Source of the DNA: Strongylocentrotus purpuratus
Lineage: Eukaryota; Echinodermata; Echinoidea; Camarodonta; Strongylocentrotidae
Length of the DNA: 64,000 nucleotides
NCBI RefSeq assembly: GCF_000002235.5
Contig: NW_022145601.1
Location: 21,053,889-21,117,888, forward strand
Direction: 5' to 3'
Position numbers and translations under genes: made by a program. Positions 55,395 to 64,000 of this stretch are shown in pieces. The notes below the pieces were generated by a model, which saw only the letters and a program-made list of their open reading frames with translations, ran no database searches and was not told where the DNA came from. Numbering within the stretch: the first letter of the stretch is position 1; every line of letters begins with the position of its first letter.

Positions 55395-57627
55395 CTCTTT
55401 CTGTCTCTCTGCTTGGTGTGGTTTGTCATCTCCTTTAGATTAAAACACCTTTGCAATCGTCCTTTTTTGTTTGGCGATCATCATCGGGGATTGGTTTTTT
55501 TTTTTGTATACGTACTCATTATTGCAAGTGGTTTAATCGGTATGTAATGTGCTCATCATGGTGTTGACGTTGCAACCACTGTCAAAAAAAAATCACCGTT
55601 TTTTGGAATGTATGTTTAATTGTAAGTAATTCCTGTGAGGCTTTCGGTTTGGCGGTTATGACGAGGGTGTTGTGTGGATAAAGGCGTATATAGGTTATGG
55701 TTGTGCGTTGGAGAATAATTAACTACTCTTCTCTTTACTTCTCTTGCTGGTTAACAGAAGGAAATGCAGCTGCTTCGATCCTGGCATGTGCAGCCCATGA
55801 AATAAAGAGTAAGCTTGCAACGTGCTCCACATTTTGCCACTGCAGCTGTTGCCCCAATCTCTGCTCTTCCGTCCAATCTGACGATGAAGAAAGTATGCAG
55901 CTCCTTTGTGAGTGCGCTCCAAAGTACATCTCGACATCTGCTAACGGTACAGATTTAGTGAAGCCATCATCATCTTCATCATCATCATCATCATCGAAGG
56001 ACAAATCCTCAACTACCGATCCAGCAACCACGACAACTACCTACGAAAGCATCGAACTGTCCGTAGCGAAACCTGACATGTCAGCCAACGCTTCAAGAAT
56101 TGAGTCGGAGGACACATCCTCTAACGACGTTCCAGCTTACACAATAAATAACAACGGAAGCACTATAACAACCGTAGCTAAGCCGCCTACAACGCCTAAC
56201 CTGTCAGGAAATGCCTTGAAGAAAAGATCCGCTACCATCAATTCAGCAACAACGACAACTACTTACGGAAGCACTGAACAGTCTGAGCTAGCTACGTCTA
56301 CCGAAATTCTTTCTGAGTCATTCCGCCATTGTTTGTGGGTCGGTTACGCAATGTTGCTTCTCTCTTGCCAAGTACCGTACAGTATCATGCGTTACCAGGT
56401 TAGTGTTTTTCCTTTTGCCTTTGGTTATCATTTTGTTTATTATTTTGTTCATTGTTTCGTATTTAAGGGTTGTCTTCAAGGTGTCCTTTTAAAGGAATTT
56501 GTTTCGAGCGTTACCTTACAGTCATTTTATTTCACAGATATAGTTATGTACATCCTCTCCTTTTCATTTCTCTATATTATGCAAAGAAATGCAAATTCTT
56601 TAACATCACTCTGCCTTAAATCAAATCCGGATCTCTGCCTGTATAAGAGTTACCGACGCTGTTATTTCCTTTCCGTTACACATTTTGGTGGTCTTGAATC
56701 CTTTATGGTATATTGGCAATACGAGAGGTTTCGGGTTCGATCCTTGCTCGGTGGTAATTATGCTCGAACAAAGTATTTTCCCCATATTTGTCTCTTTCGA
56801 CCTAGGTGTATCAAAAACATGTACCTGGAAATGATGTGGTAATGATAATTATAAGGCCTGCAGTAGGGACATTGTTAATAGAGATATGACCTGCCTGGAT
56901 TATACTGAAATACCCACCAAACTATTAGTTGTGCGTCTCGCAGAAGGCGTACCGCGCGCTATCCTGTACAGCTAATCACGGACATGCATTATTGAGTTAA
57001 ACATAAGGTAACATGCATTAAAATAGCTTTGGAAAGGTGTGTTTCTTTGATATCAAATTATGTAGTTACCATCCAATTTCATCTGCTTAAAATTAATCGA
57101 TAGAGAAATCCTTGTTATCATTAAAAAATGGTTGTGATTAAAATGGTTCCAGAACGTACATGTAAAGAGAACTAGTTTGGTGTGATGGGGGTTAAGCTTA
57201 AGGGAAAAAGACATGATTAAATGATATAAATTGTCATTGCCATTTTCAATGCTCTAGATTGGCACGTCCTATGTGAGTCAGGCGATGCGGATGAAGCCGT
57301 CGATATTAGGGCAAAATATTAGCCCCTCTCTCCTTCAGCAATGCTTGCCTCTGGTAGGCATCGCTATCACCCCTGTCGTTAATGTTTACATCTACCCCTA
57401 CATCAGTACAAAATTTACCACACTGACGATGGCGAAGAGAATCAGTGAGTATTACTATCATAGCTATTATCATTATCATTAGTATTATTATCATTATTAT
57501 TGTTATTCTTATCATATTATTATTATTTTTATCACTATTATTATTATTATTATTATCATCATCATTATGATTATCATTATCATACATATTATCATCACGT
57601 AATACTAGTAGCAATAATAGTAGTATC

Positions 57628-57658
<31 letters not shown>

Positions 57659-57747
57659 ACAACAGTAGTAGTAGTTGTAGTAGTAGCAGCAGCAGTAGTT
57701 TTTGTAGTAGTAGTAGTAGTAGTAGTAGTAGATGTAGTAGAAATAGC

Positions 57748-57778
<31 letters not shown>

Positions 57779-60774
57779 ATGATAGTAGCAGTAGTTATAG
57801 TAGTATACAAATAATAAAAAATGTAGTAGTATGGGTAGAATTGTAATAGTTGTAGCAGTAATTGTTGTAAAAGTAGTAGTAGATATAGTATTGGTTAAAA
57901 GAGTTGTACGACACGTGCTCCATGGTAACTTCTTACACTAAACGAATCCCTATGCACCCCTGGACCCAACACTATATCTGAACCTAACCCTAACCCTAAT
58001 CCTAATTATTTCAGTGCTCGGCATCATCTTGGCGACGCTGTCTGTCTTTTGCGCCGCCATCGTTGAGACGGCTCGGATGATGTTCATCGAGCGAGGCGAC
58101 TCCTTCGTCCAGGAGATCAACAACCAAACCATTGTCGCTTCGACCCTGACACTCGATGTCCTCATTCCGCAGTTTGTTCTTATTGGTACGGCTGATGTCT
58201 TCATATACATCACAAGTAAGTTCCTTGCTTACGCCTATCAAAAGCAATTTCGGTCAAAAAAAGATAAGAAAATTGACACAAAACAGGTAAGAAACTTAAC
58301 GACTTTTAAATCATGACCATTATTGATGAAGATTTAGTCGATTTTCGGTATGTTTTGGTAGGGTATCCCCACGCCGGAGTTCCGGGTCAAAGTCTGGATA
58401 GACTTCTGAACTAGCGCCGCAATTTCAAACTTGGGATGGTAGTATGGTAGTTCATGCATTTAAATCACTTGTCATCATTCAGTCGAGTTGTAATCCCAGC
58501 CCGGCACTAGTAACGTCCTTGATAAAAGCCCTTGATCGCTAGTTAATTTTGTGACCGGGTTAATTTATATATCGAAGTCATTGGTTATCCCAGCGTGACG
58601 GAGATATGAGCTCTCTACAAGATGCCGTTATTAACATTGGCAATTAATAACGAGTTCAACAAAATTAAAACGAATGGAGGGATGTTTTTCATTTAAAAGT
58701 TCTTGTTAAAGTTTTCGAGTCCTTTAATACTTCTAGTCACCTGGGATCCCACTTCCGATGCAATCATTCCGCAAGATGTCGATCATGGTTGCGACTGGTG
58801 GTTTTGTAAAATTATAAGTAACTCTCTTGCTGACGCTGTTCAAAGGAAATATCTTCAGGCACTTAACCCCATCCCCTCTAAACAAGAGGGGGAGAAGTAG
58901 TGAAAAGGGACGAGAAGGTTAGACGATACATATATGCTTGGTGGGGGGGGGAGGGGGTAGCGGTAATATAAGGAGTTCTAATTTTTGTTATTATTTGTAT
59001 CCTTATTCTCCTTCCTTAATAATTCTTTCCTAATTCCTAATAAATCTCATCTTCTTTTTTTAAGGTTTGGAATTCGCTTTCAGGCAAGCTCCCTGCACCA
59101 TGCAGGCAATCGCCACCGGCATTTTCTTCTTCTACGCAACCATTGGGCGTATCGTGGCCGCACTTATCGTTCCTCTTATAAACAACATCACGGCAGGTAA
59201 AAACAAAAATGACTGAATCCCATCTCCAAACTTTTGATCCCGTCCAGGGTATTTGATAACCTTTATTGTACACTGGTATACTTCAGTCACACCGTCAAAC
59301 CCGCTCGAAACCGACCGCTGTTTGACCATTGGAGCTAATGTGATGTTTCTGTATTCATTCTTGTGTCGGTCCTATTGGTGGGACTGCCGGGTATAAGGTC
59401 TCCTTACCACAAACAGGAAGACTCTGACCTCAAACTAGCTTCTTTTGTTAAAGCGATTTAGGACTTAATCCTAATCCAGCATCGCGTTTAAATTTCTGTA
59501 GAATATGGACCCACGGAGAAGAAAACTTGATACGTGGTCATAAAAATTACGGTAGTCATTATTCATGTATACACCAATATTAAATTCTGTGAAACATAGG
59601 TGAACGTATGCTTTACAAGGGGAGAGACAAAAGGTATTCATGAATCATCCCCATTACTTTGAAAGTAATTACTTATAGTTAGGCACATGTTGGGACTTCA
59701 CCACAAATATTACAAAGATTTGTGGATATTTGGGGTAATAAGTACAATGTGCTAACTACGATATAGACCCTATTGATAGTAATATTGCAATCAATATCAA
59801 CTTTCATGGCAAATGCGAGGTTACCATGGAAGTTACCATGAATGGGGAATTTTATGGAACGGGCGCCTGGGTCCACTACATCACACTGGCCAAAGGCGTT
59901 TGTTTTTTGTTGTTTTTTTGTTTTTGTTTTTTTTATTCAGATCGCCATCTCCCATAACCATTATCAAGACCAATTGCAGTAGTAGATAAGGGGACAACCG
60001 ACCAATTTCCCTATACAACCCAATGTGGCACCTATATATACACATAAGAAAAAAATTGCTCTCTAAAGTTTATTGTTGAGCCCCTTTCAATATTTCGATA
60101 CAAATGTCTTGCCAAAGGACATTAGTGCAGCGGCGGGACTCGAACCGCGGACCTTGTGATCGACAGTCCGGTGACGTATCGACTCGACCACGACACCTCT
60201 ACATAATTATCACCTTGTGGATGTGTTGTGGTATAACGGTTGATTCATTCACTTGACTCTCAGTCTAAAGGGAGAGGGTTTGAAACCCAGCCTGACACTA
60301 ACGTTCTATGACAATACGGCATTAACCCACGTTTGCCTTTCTCCGTGAGGTGTAAATGGGTATCCGATGCGTTGCACATTTGGCAGCTCGACTACGATAA
60401 TAATGTTGAAGCGCCAGAAACGTCCTGACAGACTACAGCGCTAGATCCAAGAAGCCACCTTTTTATTATTTCCATTATCAATATTTTCATTTTCAGCTGA
60501 CCCATGGTATCCACAAGAGATCAACGATGGACATCTCAACTACTATTTCCTCGTCTTGACCGCCATAAGCTTGACAAATCTGATCACCTACAGCTTGATG
60601 GTGAAAGGTTACGAAGAGGTGGATCAATACCTGTGTCCCGACGAGGAAACCTTCGGCGGTGGAGAAACCCCCAGCGGTTCCTCAACTCCTGCAACAGTGA
60701 CAGCAGGCACACCCACGTCATCACCGAATCCTCCAGAGGCACTTCTTCAACAGGTGGCATCTATCGCGTCTTAA
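49969..60774 (+). CDS. SLC15/POT-like 12-TM transporter, paralog D (8 exons, 775 aa)
   Basis: Exons: 49969-50479, 54127-54334, 54964-55133, 55758-56398, 57258-57444, 58015-58215, 59065-59196, 60497-60774. Frame and phases agree with A-C. The ATG at 49969 (AAACCATGG) is preferred; the open frame extends 5' only to a GTG. Markers: IPQFVLIGTADVFIYI, LEFAFRQAPCTMQ, LNYYFLVLTAISLTNLI. Helix 1 is GDFAATFIACAI, without ExxER. Helix 4 is SPPFAARQIEKYG. The N-terminus is highly acidic (VENDVEDDVENGE). Exon 4 is the longest of the set (641 nt). It has FCHCSCCPNLCSS, a poly-Ser run and two copies of a TTTTYxS module, which suggests an internal duplication of the cytoplasmic loop. Closest to C by exon 1. 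Substrate unknown. Confidence 0.87.
51404..51500. repeat. Perfect 36-bp hairpin flanked by direct repeats
   Basis: The arm TATGGCACGCCACAGCCGTC continues to 51439 and is exactly mirrored at 51465-51500 around a 25-base loop. On both sides lie near-identical copies of a stretch of about 40 bp (GTAACTCATAAAA ... TAGTTTGATATCTTGC, at 51363-51396 and 51508-51542). Confidence 0.9.
51544..52519 (+). pseudogene. Broken relic of a repetitive gene (HEEADV/DTDV domain)
   Basis: Three adjacent open segments encode parts of one protein type: an N-terminal part with SCELSPVPTALFDESGGMD, a middle part, and a C-terminal part with SHEEADVIIVQQAI and FADDTDVYVLLLHI. I recall this arrangement as the C-terminal region of unnamed repeated proteins in marine invertebrates whose N-terminal part carries YHxxCYxxYT fingers like the 31610-34517 gene. 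The copy is broken (about two or three breaks) and no start or splice context is convincing. It sits in intron 1 of gene D. Family identity is uncertain. Confidence 0.6.
52599..53150. repeat. Diffuse tandem repeat around GGCGGCCATTTTG
   Basis: The words GCCGCCATTTGAAATATGTAAA, GGTGGCCATTTTGTTTTT, TCCGCCATTTTATGCAAATT and GGCGGCCATTTTGTTTTT occur about every 165-190 bp, followed each time by AT-rich AAATTAG/TTAAATTG sequence. The units are well diverged. Confidence 0.55.
53390..53625. repeat. Pyrimidine-rich (TTC)n tract
   Basis: CTTCTTC/TTTCTCCTTC-rich sequence. Long frames on the plus strand are compositional. A (TG)n run follows at about 53764-53787. Confidence 0.9.
53834..53957 (-). mobile_element. 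tRNA-derived SINE, second type
   Basis: The minus strand reads GTTGGTCTAGCGGTACGTTC (A box), later CCCCGGTTCGAAACTGGG (B box), then a tail that differs from the main SINE family. Acceptor-stem pairing is poor. Confidence 0.65.
55365..55408. repeat. (CT)n microsatellite
   Basis: CTCTCT run in intron 3 of gene D. Confidence 0.9.
56693..56832 (+). mobile_element. tRNA-derived SINE, degraded
   Basis: TTTATGGTATATTGGCAATA (A box region), TCGGGTTCGATCCTTGCTCG (B box), ACAAAGTATTTTCCCC, TCGACCTAGGTGTATCAA and TACCTGGAAATG follow the layout of the copy at 23941. Confidence 0.7.
57462..57890. repeat. (ATT/ATC)n then (TAG)n microsatellite field
   Basis: About 430 bp of trinucleotide repeats beginning just after the exon 5 donor of gene D: TTATTATCATTATT, then GTAGTAGTAGTAG with CAG and TTG variants. 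The Val- and Thr-rich frames here are artefacts. Confidence 0.95.
57981..58006. repeat. Interstitial telomere-like repeats (CCCTAA)n
   Basis: AACCTAACCCTAACCCTAAT followed by CCTAAT: four near-perfect units of the TTAGGG complement. They end 8 bp before the exon 6 coding start of gene D (58015) and take the place of its pyrimidine tract. Confidence 0.8.
58436..58560 (+). mobile_element. tRNA-derived SINE, degraded
   Basis: ATCACTTGTCATCATTCAGT, GTTGTAATCCCAGCCCGGCA and CTAGTAACGTCCTTGATAAA match the B-box and post-B-box region of the main family. In intron 6 of D. Confidence 0.6.
60100..60201 (-). mobile_element. tRNA-derived SINE
   Basis: Minus strand: GAGGTGTCGTGGTCGAGTCG (A box region), GGTCCGCGGTTCGAGTCCCG (B box), then CACTAATGTCCTTTGGCAAG and ACATTTG, the family tail. 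Confidence 0.8.
60221..60385 (+). mobile_element. tRNA-derived SINE
   Basis: TTGTGGTATAACGGTTGATT, AGAGGGTTTGAAACCCAGCC, GACACTAACGTTCTATGACA, CACGTTTGCCTTTCTCC and GTAAATGGGTATCCG. It faces away from the neighbouring minus-strand SINE, with heads about 20 bp apart. Confidence 0.8.
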
Positions 60775-60845
60775 GACTAATTGTGGTCCACGACTGGATG
60801 CATCAGCTACAATTGATCCGCCATCAATATCCTACTGATAGGAAG

Positions 60846-61241
60846 GGGTGGATTAATACTTGTGTCCCAACGAAGAAACCTATGACGGTGGAGACACCAC
60901 TAGCAGTTCTTTAACCCTTATCCCCATTGTGCCAAGCCCAAATCCCCCCGTGCCAGGTTGTTTTGGAGATAATCTGATTAACGCGATGGTTCTACGAATA
61001 GCGCGTGCAAAACACACAGCACAGTCCAATAGCATGAACAATAACTGCTATTACGAATGCTTGCTTGCACGCACATGGCAGTGAATCAATGGTTAGCTCG
61101 CAGGTACAAAGCACTATAATGGTAGCGTGCATGAAGCCTCATGGCATGCTATGAGTTAACCACTGGAACATTGATATCGGACAGACCCGACCCGTCGAGT
61201 CCACCAGAGGCACTTTCACATCTACTATGTCCTCCGTTTAA
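60846..61241 (+). pseudogene. Decayed duplicate of the exon 8 tail of gene D, interrupted
   Basis: GGTGGATTAATACTTGTGTC, CAACGAAGAAACCTATGACG and AGACACCACTAGCAGTTC (60847-60955) match the coding tail of D (GGTGGATCAATACCTGTGTC and onward at about 60619). The final part, CGAGTCCACCAGAGGCACTT to CCGTTTAA (61196-61241), matches the last codons and stop of D (CGAATCCTCCAGAGGCACTT). About 235 bp of unrelated sequence separates the two parts. The reading frame is not kept. The helix 12 part of exon 8 is absent. Confidence 0.75.
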
Positions 61242-61483
61242 CTGAAGAGACGCCATGGCTCATTGTGGTAGGACAGTGTATCGTTATGTAACCGGGAGGC
61301 ACTGGTTTCGAAAGCAAATCGATGCGCTAGAACTGTTTGGTTAAGCATTAATCCTCATTAAAGTCTCTTAGAAAGAGCTTACAGCCGTTGGTCCCTTGGT
61401 TGCTTACTATACACATACACATTAGCAGTCAGGTAAAACTAACCACTAAAATTAATAGTGGTCCTTAACACATATCATACATA

Positions 61484-61862
61484 CCCCCCCCCCCCCCCCG
61501 TGGACGATTACACTCCCTAACCAGAGGGACAATTACCCCTCTCTACAATTTACCCCCGTAGGACAAATACGCCCCAAGGACAAACACCCTCGTGGACAAA
61601 TACAGCCCCCCCCCCCCCCCCAGGGAAATCCATCCTGATAATAAATTGGTTTTAATGAAAGCAATACAAATTCGAGTGGGGGTTGTCCAAGAAGATAATT
61701 ATCCTCGGGGGGGGGGGTAATTTTTCTAGGGGTATTTTTCCAGAGGGTTATTGTCCTCGAGGGGGGAGGGGTAATTTTCCGGGGGGATGGTAATTGTCCT
61801 TTGGGGGTAATTGTCACGCTGGTAGTTTGCAGGGGGTGCTTGCCCAGGGGATAATTGTCTTA
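61484..61862. repeat. Inverted field of GGACAATTACCCC words
   Basis: The left half has repeated GGACAATTACCCC/GGACAAATACGCCCC words and C runs of 16-17. The right half has the complement, GGGGTAATTGTCC/GGGGGTAATTTT, and G runs. The whole forms a degenerate 380-bp inverted repeat. Confidence 0.75.
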
Positions 61863-64000
61863 AGATCCTAAGGGTGTTGAATGTTTTATGCAAAGTTAAA
61901 TCGCACTATGAAGGGACGCATGTTCAATGTGCATACTGTCCTCAATGAAACTAATTTTTAAACAAGAACTTGGTAAATTGACTACCGTAATAGTATTGTT
62001 TTAAGACTAAGCTATGAAATATATGATTATAGTTATAGTATAGTTATTATGTATATGAATTATACCTCTGAAATGTATGATGTTTTGAATGACTGTAATA
62101 TTTGGGGAGTATTTCATAAAGCCTAAATTTTATTTTAAAATCGATCCGATCAATTGTTCAATATGTAAGATATGAAATCGATTTTAGTTCAATTCTCCCC
62201 ATTGTTTCTTATTCTTTCTTTTTTCCATTATTGAACAAGAATATCTTACAGATCCTCATGTTCATTAATATTTGTGCGATATTCTAAATCAGACCTAAAG
62301 GTTCAATAAATGTGCTTATCCAAGCATGACTATTCCAAATTCGATCTTAATTATATTGGAAGGGGATTAATTTCCCTTTAATTTGATGTATATTTTATCG
62401 ACGGTTTATATGAAACTTTTGAAAAATAAAGTGTCCACTTAAATTTCATTTTCATGAGAGTACATTTATCTCCATCCTTCTTTCTGTTTCTCTCCTTCCG
62501 TTTCTGGTTCTCTGTAGATCATTTTCTTCATGCCATAGTATTTATGTTTCTGTCTCTTCTTCTACTTGAAGGGAGTTGAGTTTTGTTGCAGAGGGCGCCG
62601 CTACACAAACTATTTTTGGGGTGAAATAATGAAACAGTGAGTGTCAAAATTGAAAGAATATACAATTTAAATGACAAAATCATCTTTGTTTGATCTAACT
62701 CGGTTCAGAAACCGCTGAAATATCCATAAATATAACCATTTCTAATACTTGTGGGGCCACACAAAATATTCGGTAATTTTGAACCAGCCGTTGAAAAAAC
62801 GAGATAGCGCCTTTACGTTTTATTCCAGCCAATGCCAATATTGGCCTTTTGTTGGCTTTTTTGTGTTGGTTATATTAGGCACAACCAGCCGGCCTGTGTA
62901 TTAATTAGTTTGTTAATCAACGGTCACCGTATATTTCTTTTTTAAGTGGTGCTGAATTGGTATGATCGTTTTTATTCTAAATTTCACATATTTTAAGGTC
63001 TAAAATTACCTTCACAGCAATTTAAGGTTCTAAAAGGGCACTAGAAATGTCATTAATAAGGATAAGAGCAATAACCATGCACTTTGAAGGTATTTGCGGT
63101 CTTAAACAAGAACTCAACTATCCCTTTAATGTCCGACTTTCTGCCCTGCATGAGTTTTGTGTACCCTCATTTCTATGTCTGCCAATATCTCTCTCTCTCT
63201 CTCTCTCCTTCTTTATCTATCTATCTCACTATTTATCCATTTATCTCTTTCTCTTTTCCTCTTTTCTTTCTGCCTTTACAAGTATGTCTGTTTTTAAGGA
63301 ACATGTGTGTATTTACTTCTTTCTTTCAAGTGTATATGTTGCCCCCACCCTTTCTGTTCTTGTCTTCTATCTCTCTTCTTTCCCCTCTCTGTTTTTTTCC
63401 TCTTTCTCTCTTTCCTTCCCCCCCCCCCTCTCTCTCTCTCTCTCTGTCTTTCTTCCCCTCTCTAACCTATCCCCTCACACAAATACATTGAACAACTATC
63501 TTGTTCCGGAAATAAACTTAATCAATCGTTTTCAACAAAGAGTAACCAGCAACTGCATTGTAGGCATAATCAAACAAGACACACAGCTTTTAGCACCAAC
63601 TATATCGAAATATATATTTAATATTCTTGCAAGCAGAACAAAGATACAAACATAAAAATATTCATGTAAAAAATACTATTAAAACATTACTTGTGCGTTA
63701 CAAGCGAAAGACTCATATGAAGTATAACAATGACAATATATATACGTGTACTATAGTTATATATATTTTTAGTTTCAAAGAGACAGTCAAAATAGCAAAT
63801 TGTAGGGGGTACCCCAAAAATGATTGCAAAATAAATCACTTAACTGCAGTGATTCCAGGAATAATCTTCTGATTCACAACATAGTAAGCACAATAGGAAA
63901 GTAGTGGAAAGCAGCTTAATTTGCATAATTTGCATAATTTGCAATTAGTTTTTGTCCCCGCTATTGATATTTTCCCTGTATACGTGTACAGCAGCGTAGT
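61863..64000. other. AT-rich right flank, no gene seen
   Basis: No recognisable exon. AATAAA occurs at about 62304 and 62426 and could serve gene D only with a 3' UTR of 1.5 kb or more. A CT/TC-rich tract lies at about 63187-63465. The 202-aa and 135-aa frames there are Ser/Phe/Leu low-complexity artefacts. Confidence 0.6.

Noticed and set aside
57306-57814. Frames of 118 and 104 aa (Leu/Asn- and Val-rich)
   Set aside because: They are products of the trinucleotide microsatellite in intron 5 of D.
63047-63655. 202-aa plus-strand frame
   Set aside because: Low-complexity Ser/Phe/Leu translation of CT-rich DNA with no start or splice support.

Overview
The window is animal nuclear DNA. It is AT-rich, intron-rich and crowded with small inverted-repeat transposons, tRNA-derived SINEs, microsatellites and long poly(C)/poly(G) runs. 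The SINE and MITE style, together with the divergent SLC15-type transporters, suggests a marine deuterostome. An echinoderm, perhaps a sea urchin, is the best guess, but this is inference and not proven.

The backbone is a head-to-tail array of four plus-strand paralogous genes: A (3413-14943), B (17507-25123), C (26631-47000) and D (49969-60774). Each has eight coding exons. All four assemble into open reading frames (710, 682, 695 and 775 aa) with the same splice phases. Exons 2, 3, 5, 6 and 7 have identical lengths in every copy (208, 170, 187, 201 and 132 nt); only exons 1, 4 and 8 vary. The proteins look like 12-helix major-facilitator transporters of the SLC15/POT (proton-coupled oligopeptide transporter) family, closest to the SLC15A3/SLC15A4 (PHT) branch. 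All four lack the ExxER motif of helix 1 and the helix-4 lysine that the family uses for proton coupling. They carry a large Cys- and Ser/Thr-rich central loop instead. Sequence and shared intron insertions pair A with B and C with D, implying at least two rounds of duplication. A decayed second copy of the exon 8 tail lies just downstream of D.

Intron 1 of gene C is 9.4 kb long and holds an intact three-exon gene on the opposite strand (31610-34517, 511 aa) with two YHxxCYxxYT zinc-finger-like modules. Intron 1 of gene D holds a broken relic that may come from the C-terminal part of the same kind of gene.

The rest is mobile and repeat DNA. It includes about eleven TTAA-bounded MITEs (one nested cleanly inside another MITE), a fold-back MITE family related to GGGGTGTTTCACAAAG, and about eleven tRNA-derived SINE copies. 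There are two LINE fragments, one of which ends a few bases from the exon 3 splice donor of gene C. Elements with (C/G)-rich ends sharing a CAGKGGCGKA-type terminus, a 114-bp tandem array, and several near-perfect hairpins complete the inventory. No rRNA, CRISPR array or convincing functional tRNA was found.
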